NCBI GenBank assembly: GCA_028583685.1
Contig: JAMXIF010000016.1
Coordinates: 124,394-188,393, forward strand
DNA from: Petaurus breviceps papuanus
Taxonomy: Eukaryota > Chordata > Mammalia > Diprotodontia > Petauridae
Length of the DNA: 64,000 bases
Reading direction: 5' to 3'
Shown: in pieces, positions 57,360-64,000 of the stretch
How positions within the stretch are numbered: position 1 is the stretch's first letter
Layout of the letters: each line of letters starts with the position of its first letter
Notes under the pieces: model-generated
Told to the model about the DNA's origin: nothing
The model's database searches: none
The model's input: the letters and a program-made list of their open reading frames with translations, nothing else
Position numbers and translations under genes: made by a program

Positions 57360-59098
57360 ACAAGTGACCTCATTTTATCCAGTCTTCTCTAGCATATTGC
57401 CCTCTCTGTCATCCCCACTTCCACTTAATCTTCAGTCCCATCCTATCTATTGTGCTTACTCACTGCCTACAAATAAACCCATGTCCCTTCTGTCCTCAAA
57501 AAATTATTGCTTCCTCCATCCATCTTTGCTAGCTATCATCCTCCTATACCTCTCGACCTGCTACTATACCTCCTTCTTTCTTCCTTCTTTCTTAACTCTG
57601 TAGTCTGGCTTATGACCTCTTCATTCATCTACAAGTACTTTTCAAAGTTACCAGTGATTTTTTTCTTTTTCTTTTTTTTTCTTTTTTGGAGGGGGGAAGG
57701 CAAGGCAATTGGAGTTGAGTGACTTGCTGATGGTTACACAGCTAGTTAAGTGTCAGGTGTCTGAGGCCAGATTTGAACCCAGGTTCTCCTGACTTCAGGG
57801 CTGGTACTCTATTCACTGCACCACTAGCTGCCACACTAGTAATTTCTTAAATGCCAAAACTGATGGGGTCTTAGTCTTCATCCTTCTTGACCTCTCTGCA
57901 GCCTTTGACACCATCACCCCTTTCTCCTAGATACGCTTCTCTAGGTTTTTGTGACACTGTTTCCTCCTGTTTTCCACTCTTGACTGTGTGACTACTCCTT
58001 GGTCCCTTTTGCTTGATCTTCATGTCATATCTGCTAATCCTGGACTTTTCTTAGAGCTCCTTAACTCTCATGGATTCAACTAATATCTCTATGCAGATGA
58101 TTCTTAGATCTCTTTGCCTAGCCCTGATCTCTTCTCTGACCTCTGGTATTATATCTCCAGCTACCTAATGGACTTTTGAGCTGGATGTCCTGTAGCCATA
58201 TTAAACTTAACATGTCTACGTAGACCTGAATGCATTTTCTCTTCCTCCTCTCCAACCCCCTCCCCCCCCCAAAAAAAAAAAACCAAACAAACCAACCGTC
58301 CTTTCTTCCTGGTTTCTCTCTTGCTGTTGAGGGTATTACTATCCTTCCAGTTACACAGACTTACAACCTAGGTGTCATGCCTGACTTCACTCTTTTTCAC
58401 CATCCATATCCAGTCATTTGCCAAGTCCTAGCAGTTCTACCATAGCAGCATCTCATCTGCCTCCTCCTCTCTGACATTGCCACCCCTCTGGCCTGGGTGA
58501 TTGCAGTAGCCTGCCGGTGGCTCTCTCTGCCTCTGGTTTGTCTCCTTTGCTTAACTGTCGAATTGATTGTCCTTAAGTGCAAACGCAACCATGTCACCTC
58601 CTCTCCCTTCAATCATTTCTGTTGGCTTCCTATTGCCTCTCAGATCAAATACAAAATCCTATGCTTAGTTTCTAAAACCCTTCCTAGCATGGATCCTTTT
58701 TTTTTTTACTTTCCTAATCTTTTTATGCCTTATTCCCCACCACAGACTTTGGGATCTCCTGGATGTTCTTTATATAAAATTCTCCATTTCCTAACTTTGG
58801 CCTTCTGCACTGGCTCTACTTTATGCCTTTCCCTCCTCAGCTCCTTCTCTTGGCTTCCTTCAAGTCCCACCTTCTAGAAGAAGCTTTTCCTTAATCTTTG
58901 TGCTGTCCCTTGGTGGAGATACCCTCAATTTATCCTGCCCGTGTGTAGTTGCTTTCATGTTGTCTCTCTCCTATTTTATTATGAGTTTATCAAGAGCATG
59001 TTTTTTGCCTTTGTTTGTATTCCCAGAGTTTAACACAGTGCCTGGCACATAACAGACACTTGATAAACATTCATTGGCTTGACTTGAACAGGTAGGAT
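57360..59098 (+). mobile_element. L2 LINE ORF2 and 3' end
   Basis: FLDLSAAFDTI-like relic at about 57885-57920 (CTTGACCTCTCTGCAGCCTT), then ILPVTQTYNLGV at about 58340. HVTSSPFNHFCWLPIASQIK follows at about 58590, and the terminus CACAGTGCCTGGCACATAAC. Well preserved for its age, but broken in many places. Confidence 0.87.
57665..57836 (-). mobile_element. tRNA-derived SINE nested in L2
   Basis: GGCAATTGGAGTTGAGTGAC, AACCCAGGTTCTCCTGACTT, ends at CACTAGCTGCCAC. ACCAGTGATTT and ACTAGTAATTT flank it. Confidence 0.9.
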
Positions 59099-59099
59099 A

Positions 59100-59700
59100 A
59101 CAAGGAAAGAGCAGGGCCATGAAGCTCTAGAGAAAGAAAGAGTCAGGGAGAAGAGGGCAGTGACAGTGTCAGAGGGTCTACAGATACCAAGAAAGAGGAA
59201 GATTAAGAGAAGGCCATTGAATCTGGCAATTAAAAGAGCATTTGTCCCTTTGGAAAAAGTAGTTTCCGTGGAATATTGAGTGGAATGCAGACTGCAGAGA
59301 GCAAGAAGGGTGGCGGTGTAGCCACCAATGGTAGATGACCCCCTTTAGGAATTTAGTCTTAGAAGGGAAGAGACAATAACTAGTGGGGGTGACTGGATCA
59401 AGAAAGGGATTTTTGAAGATGGGGAACATGGATGTACTTGTAGGCAGTAGGGAAGTAGCCAGTACATAAGAGTGAGACTGAAAATTAGTGAGAGTGTAGG
59501 GGTGATTGAGAAGAACAGTATTTTGGAAAAGACAAGATGGAATGGGATTGAGGCTGCATGTAAAAGTGTTGTCATTGGCAAGGAGAAAGGCCACCTACCT
59601 CTTCATATGAGATAGAGGAAATAGTGGGAGAATTCATCTGAATAATGTGAGATGAGGGGGATAGAAGAAGGGAGAGATCTTGTCAAATGGCTTCAGTTTG
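59100..59700 (-). mobile_element. L2 LINE ORF2 interior
   Basis: GCCATTGAATCTGGCAATTA, GTGGAATGCAGACTGCAGAG, GGGGTGACTGGATCAAGAAA, matching the antisense stretch between endonuclease and RT. Meets the preceding + strand L2 tail to tail. Confidence 0.72.
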
Positions 59701-59744
59701 TTCAGTGAATTAGTGCCATCTTTTACGTGAAACCATTGCTGTTC

Positions 59745-59975
59745 TCCTCTCCTTAACTGCCAGTGACTACCTTAAAAAATCACCTTGGATTTAATCAATT
59801 GATTAATAATTAATTAGCTTTGTACATATTTCATATGTACATCTATGTGGTCTCTCCCTATAGAATGTAAACTTCTTGAGGGCAGGAACTGTTTCACTTT
59901 TGTCATTGGTACCCATGTACCCAGTGCCTGTCACATGGTAGACTCAATGTAGGCTTGTTGATTGATTTGAGAGTG
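59745..59975 (+). repeat. L2 LINE 3' end
   Basis: GTAAACTTCTTGAGGGCAGG, CCCAGTGCCTGTCACATGGT. Confidence 0.8.
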
Positions 59976-61220
59976 ACTGTAAAGTGCAGCCTTTATATCT
60001 GAGTATTAATATGCCACAGTTGCTGCTTGTTCTTTAATAAACAGAAACTACAGTGCTTTACAACATTTAAATCAAACTTGGGTCTAAAGTGTGTGTTAAT
60101 TATAAGTCATGATTGAATTCTTATGGAGAACCAAACCAACATTAGTTAATTATAGGAAGCTAAGTAGGTGTGCTGTGGTCCCTTTCAATTTAGCAGTTTT
60201 AGTTTGCTGTGATATTATGAGATAAGAATGGGTGGTAGTTTTCTCCTCTCAGAGTAGGAGTAACTACAAAATGTGAAGCTATGCAAAGGATAGTATTCAT
60301 TCATTCCAGTGATAATTTGTATAATTGGACCACTTTCTTCCCTGGTACCTTCCAACTGGGTATCTAGCTGTAAACATTTCTTACGGCTTTGAAACTAACA
60401 TTTCTTTTAGATTGTTAAATGTCTACGATTAAAAGGAGGTCGAACTCTGCAGAGGCTCTCATTTGTCAAAGCCTTTTTTCTTCATTGTGAATTATGATTG
60501 CTATGTAACCCCAGTGTTGTTAAAGGAAAAATGAGTTCCTAATTTCCTGTTTGCCAAACTACACCCCATAGTTTGAATCAGTGGCTATAAGAACTCTTTG
60601 GCATTTCAGTAGTTTTGAAAACAAAAATCTAATGTGTGTTCAGTGACCAAGGCAAAACAGTTAACTTATAAGCAGAAAGACTATACTTCATGTGCAGGGC
60701 TCCCCTGTGTGGTTAAAGTTTGTATTTATCTTATTGAAATGTGAAAGGTGAATGTTTGATGTATGTGAATTATGTTTAATGAGGGGGAGAAAAATTACCT
60801 GTCAAAAATTTCTGTAAAACATGGGGAATAAAGTACTATACAAAATGGTTAGTATGTGATTTTAAAAAATTAAAAATCCAAAATTAATGATAATTCTTAA
60901 AACGTCAGAATTTTATACACAACCTGTAGTCTATCCCCTTAAAAGACATTTCTGTAGTTCTGTATATAAATGATATGTTTTAATTATGGAGGAAACTACA
61001 GCCTGAAGTCTTCAAATAAATTAGCATTTCTTTGAAGGAAGTACTTATATTACAGTGATACATTTTCATAACATCTAAAAGTACCTTGATAATGCTCCTC
61101 TGGTTATATAATATTTAATTTTACATTTCATTAAACTTGTCTAATTTTTCAGAAGAAAATCTTGAATAAGAAACAAGATTATTATGAGTTTTACAATAAA
61201 CCTGTTTTTGTATATTTCAG
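59976..61220. other. Intron 4 end, nothing recognised
   Basis: AT-rich single-copy-looking intronic DNA up to the exon 5 acceptor. Confidence 0.45.
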
Positions 61221-61301
61221 ATGAAGGATATTCTCTCAAAAGTTCAAAATAACCACATAGGAAAACCATTGCTGAAAACGGATTTAAGTCCAGAACAGGC
61301 G
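61221..61301 (+). CDS. FAM98B: FAM98B coding exon 5
   Basis: An 81-nt, phase 0-0 exon. The acceptor is TATATTTCAG. It encodes MKDILSKVQNNHIGKPLLKT followed by DLSPEQA. The donor GTAAAA at 61302 is acceptable. The VQNNHIGKPLL motif corresponds to VQKNHVGKPLL in human FAM98B and VPPNHVGKPLL in FAM98A as I recall them. Because both ends are phase 0, skipping this exon would not break the frame. Confidence 0.94.
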
Positions 61302-62000
61302 GTAAAATCCTTTCCTCTTGAGTTTATGTAATTAAATAAGTACATATGATTTAATTTTCCAAATAGTCACCCAAATTTTAAAGTGTTGCTTTTGTTTATA
61401 CGACTTTGGTGAGTAAAACATAAATTGAGAGACTGTGGAGTGGTGGATTATTATTCATAATGTCAGTTGTTAGTTAAAATAACTTTTCCTTGAAACATTT
61501 TTATAGCTCCTAAAGTGATAATACTGATACTACATTATATGAACACAAGCAAAATATGCTTTCCTCTCTTCTGTAGGTTGCATAGAAAGCAAGTTTTTAC
61601 ATGACTTAAGATGTTTGACCAAAGATAGATTTAACACCAGTGAAAAGAAAAAGTTTGCACAGTACTTAGGTTATGAGGTCATAAATCTAGACCTGTAAGG
61701 GACCTCAGGGCCATCTAGTCTAATCTCATTTCACAAATAAGGAACATAAGACCCAGGGGGGATAAGTGACTCCTCATGTTTATACAGGCCATATGCATGA
61801 GTGGGGGGTTTGGAGCCCAAATCCTCAGACCCCAGAGCCAGTATGCTTTATGTACTATTTATTTAAATGATTTATCTTCAGAGCTTATGTGATGGCATTA
61901 GAGAAGGACATTAAGTGGGTCATAAAATGAGATGAATCAGTCCAGAATTGTTTCTTACAATTTCTTGTTACTGGTCATTTTTATTATTTAAATATTTTAG
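61302..62000. other. Intron 5, with an L3 3' end
   Basis: The only repeat seen is an antisense L3-like end at 61665-61860 (GGGCCATCTAGTCTAATCTC, AAGACCCAGG, GTGGGGGGTTTGGAGCCCAA). Confidence 0.65.
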
Positions 62001-62117
62001 GAACAATTGGAAAGGATCAATGATGCTCTCTGCTGTGAATATGAATGCCGGCGGCGGATGTTAATGAAGCGATTAGATGTTACAGTTCAGTCCTTTGGAT
62101 GGTCTGATAGAGCCAAG
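62001..62117 (+). CDS. FAM98B: FAM98B coding exon 6 (last one in the window)
   Basis: A 117-nt, phase 0-0 exon with acceptor AATATTTTAG. It encodes EQLERINDALCCEYECRRRM, then LMKRLDVTVQSFGWSDRAK. The stretch KRLDVTVQSFGWSDRAK is nearly invariant in FAM98A and FAM98B and is the strongest single identifier of the family here. The donor GTAAGG is at 62118. The next exon (expected to continue with the YQPKR segment) is not found before the window ends. Confidence 0.97.
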
Positions 62118-62399
62118 GTAAGGATGCTTTTTTAAGTGTGCCCTGTAGGTGGTAGCCTGTAACAGTTCTCTAAGCAGTCTCATGTAAATATATGTTAATT
62201 GCATTTATGGGCTAACAAAATTGCTTGAGTATTCACCCATTAGCCAGATTCTTAAATCCTAATGAGGATCACATTTTGAGGTAATTGTTTTCTTCATCCT
62301 TTTCAAAACTAAAAACCTAAATTTTAAAAAAATTTAAAAATGTGAGATGAATATATGTGAGATACAATAACTAAAGATGAATCCATACATTAAAAAAAG

Positions 62400-62525
62400 A
62401 TGCCTCCTGATTGTAGAGGACTTAAGTGACTTGGCCATGGTCATGAGTACTAAGCAGAGCCAGGATTCACACCTAACTCCTTTTAAAAATCCAGCATTTT
62501 TGTTATTGCATCTCTCTGCCTCCCC
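62400..62525 (-). repeat. MIR-type SINE
   Basis: GGACTTAAGTGACTTGGCCA, GCAGAGCCAGGATTCACACC. Confidence 0.7.
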
Positions 62526-62585
62526 CGTGCTACACAGTGTAACAATCTCACAATCTCATTAAATAACTTTGGAGAACAAAATCTT

Positions 62586-62743
62586 TTTTTTTTTTTAAAG
62601 CAATTGGGGTTAAGTAGCTTGCTCAAGGTTACACGGCCAGTTATTTCTGGGTGTGGTGCTAAGTATCTGAGCCCAGATTTGAACCCCAGGTCATCCCGAC
62701 ACTGGAGCTGGTGTTTGTACTCGTGGAGCCACCTGGCCGCCCC
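62586..62743 (-). mobile_element. tRNA-derived SINE monomer (right-type)
   Basis: T tract, GTTATTTCTGGGTGTGGTGC, ends at CACCTGGCCGCCCC. GAGAACAAAATCTT and GAGAACAAAGTCTT flank it. Confidence 0.92.
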
Positions 62744-63080
62744 TGAGAACAAAGTCTTAAGAGACTGTATTTCCCCTTTACCCTCCTCCAAACATACTTT
62801 GTATTCCAGGTGCAGGCAATACAAACAATCTCATGAGCTGTGTTTAAAGGTCCAGGTATGGGCGTCCCTCCCCAGTTGCCCCATGCAGTGACTCCACTTG
62901 AACCCTTCCTTACTCTGCAAGAGGTGGTAGGCAGTTATTCTGTCCAGCGACCACAAAGGAAAGGTAGAGTAACTAGAAGATAAGGAGAGCTGGTGCTGGG
63001 ATGCAGTCATCTAGAGAGGAAGAGAGCGTCTGTTCCTGAGGGAAAGAGGGAACACTGCAATATTGCTAATGTTACCTTAT
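62744..63080. other. Unassigned intronic stretch
   Basis: Nothing recognised. Confidence 0.4.
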
Positions 63081-63084
63081 AGTT

Positions 63085-63330
63085 TTAATGCCATACAAAT
63101 CAAACTATTAAAGGGATGCTTTGCATATGTTGATAAAATAACAGTTCATTTGGAGAAACAAAAGATCTAGAATATCAGGGGAAATATTGAAAAAAAAAGT
63201 AGAAATGAAGGTTGAATAGGAATTCCAGACACAGACTGAGTTACAATGTAGCAGTCAATAGGCCATTTGTTATTTATTTAAAAATAGAGGAGATCAGTGG
63301 AATAGACTAGGCAGGGGAAAATCAGAAATA
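63085..63330 (+). mobile_element. L1 LINE ORF2 3'-part fragment
   Basis: Resembles the post-RT part of marsupial L1 ORF2: ATGCCATACAAATCAAACTA, TCATTTGGAGAAACAAAAGA, GATCAGTGGAATAGACTAGG (the ...DQWNRL... motif). Frame broken. Confidence 0.6.
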
Positions 63331-63337
63331 CTGGAAC

Positions 63338-64000
63338 TTAAGATGGCAGACTAGCAGAAAATATAGTCATTCTCTCCACCACAACTACTTCAAAAAGATC
63401 TAGAAAACACAGTTGGTCAAGTTCTTGTCAGGAGATCAGGGGGGAAAATCATGGTAACTCATTTTTCCAGCTTGGTTCAGCATAAAGATGATAGACATGT
63501 CTACAGACATTGGGAAATGGGGTCTAGCTAGGAGTGGTATAAAGAGCCTATCAGTACAGAAACTGGAAGATGATAGAGGTTTTGTACGAGGTCAAGAAGA
63601 GGCCCCAGACCCATACACGAGGTCCTGACCTTATTCAGGGTACAAGGACAGGTACCAATTGGCAGCTTGTTGCTCACAATCTACTTCTAGGTCTTAGATG
63701 TCGGGTGGACTAAGGAGAACTGTACCTTAGGGGTAGAGTTCTGTGGTGAAGAGTTGTTATAAGCCCTAGGTTGTGTACAGAGCAAATAGAAGCAAGCAAT
63801 AGCTACGTCACTAACTTCTGTCAGGAACAGAGTGGGGTCTCAGTTCCAGCTTCCAGACCAATCTGAAGTCCACAGCAGAGTAACCAAGGCAAGAATCCCA
63901 GAACAAAGGGGAGCCTATAGTTTTATCACTCTGAATCTGATGGTGGCTGAGTCCAGAAAGATTTTAATGGAGCTCTAAAAGAGACAAACCCGCAGGTGTG
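63338..64000 (+). mobile_element. Probable L1 LINE 5' UTR, running off the window
   Basis: Begins AAGATGGCAGACTAGCAG, the AAGATGGCGGA-like start of many L1 5' UTRs. Purine-rich text without frames follows (GTCAGGAGATCAGGGGGGAA). ORF1 would lie beyond 64000 if the copy is long. Confidence 0.45.

Larger units (their letters stand above)
39250..64000 (+). other. FAM98B: FAM98B gene, 5' three quarters (exons 1-6 and introns, runs off right edge)
   Basis: FAM98B is a subunit of the vertebrate tRNA-splicing ligase complex (RTCB, DDX1, RTRAF/CGI-99, FAM98B, Ashwin). This complex joins tRNA exon halves and the XBP1 mRNA halves. Six exons read in order give 244 codons with no stop. They begin MRRPEPGPELSMEGDVLD, and the sixth ends DVTVQSFGWSDRAK. 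I recognise both stretches from FAM98B; FAM98A begins differently (MECDLMETDILESLEDLGY, from memory). The encoded part is the conserved FAM98 domain (DUF2465): an N-terminal calponin-homology-like fold followed by a helical region. The missing 3' exons should encode the rest of the domain and the Gly-rich tail. Visible introns are 3946, 6879, 3582, 7030 and 699 bp, all GT/AG. Paralogues FAM98A/C were considered and fit less well. Expression is probably broad, given the CpG-rich promoter. Confidence 0.95.

Noticed and set aside
58497-58877. 126-codon frame with an RT-tail-like sequence as a domesticated gene
   Set aside because: It is one stretch of a decayed L2 copy. Neighbouring ORF2 parts are in other frames.

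Overview
This is nuclear DNA from a mammal, almost certainly a marsupial. Split exons with GT/AG borders, a CpG-rich promoter and dense interspersed repeats show a vertebrate genome. The marsupial call rests on repeat content. There are many tRNA-derived SINEs of the kind that begin GGGGCAGCTAGGTGG and end AAGTCACTTAACCCCAATTGC, and many longer MAR1-type CORE-SINEs ending in GACTGAACAACAA-like tails. There are also L1 3' ends of a non-eutherian type, alongside old MIR/THER1, L2 and L3/CR1 copies. Family names come from memory of consensus sequences, not from a search.

The only intact protein-coding gene recognised is FAM98B on the + strand. Its CpG-rich promoter lies around 39.06-39.9 kb. Six coding exons follow at 39250-39320, 43267-43415, 50295-50429, 54012-54190, 61221-61301 and 62001-62117. 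Their lengths sum to 732 nt (244 codons) with every splice phase compatible, and the frame stays open to the last visible donor. The remaining exons lie beyond the right edge. FAM98B is a subunit of the RTCB-DDX1 tRNA-splicing ligase complex.

The left 39 kb is intergenic. It is a mosaic of MIR, SINE, L2, L1 3' ends, several LTR fossils and one processed pseudogene of LDHA (35869-37750). That pseudogene keeps its target-site duplication and poly(A) tail and has since been hit by a SINE. The introns of FAM98B hold long, decayed L2 and L3/CR1 copies, newer SINEs, a TA-flanked palindromic DNA transposon (52596-52970), a degenerate tandem array built on a mariner-like terminus (40093-40475) and, at the right edge, what looks like the 5' end of an L1.

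The most interesting structure is a dimeric tRNA-derived SINE. Four copies (4390-4692, 16810-17117, 21607-21928, 49034-49341) consist of two head-to-tail monomers joined by nearly the same junction, and each dimer is bracketed by one target-site duplication. The left and right monomers differ at diagnostic positions, so dimers appear to move as units. I found no undescribed gene system, CRISPR array, rRNA or genuine tRNA gene. Large parts (about 5.1-6.1, 9.2-9.96, 11.4-12.7, 23.5-25.0, 26.1-26.8, 28.85-29.75, 32.5-34.9 and 60.0-61.2 kb) could not be assigned to anything.
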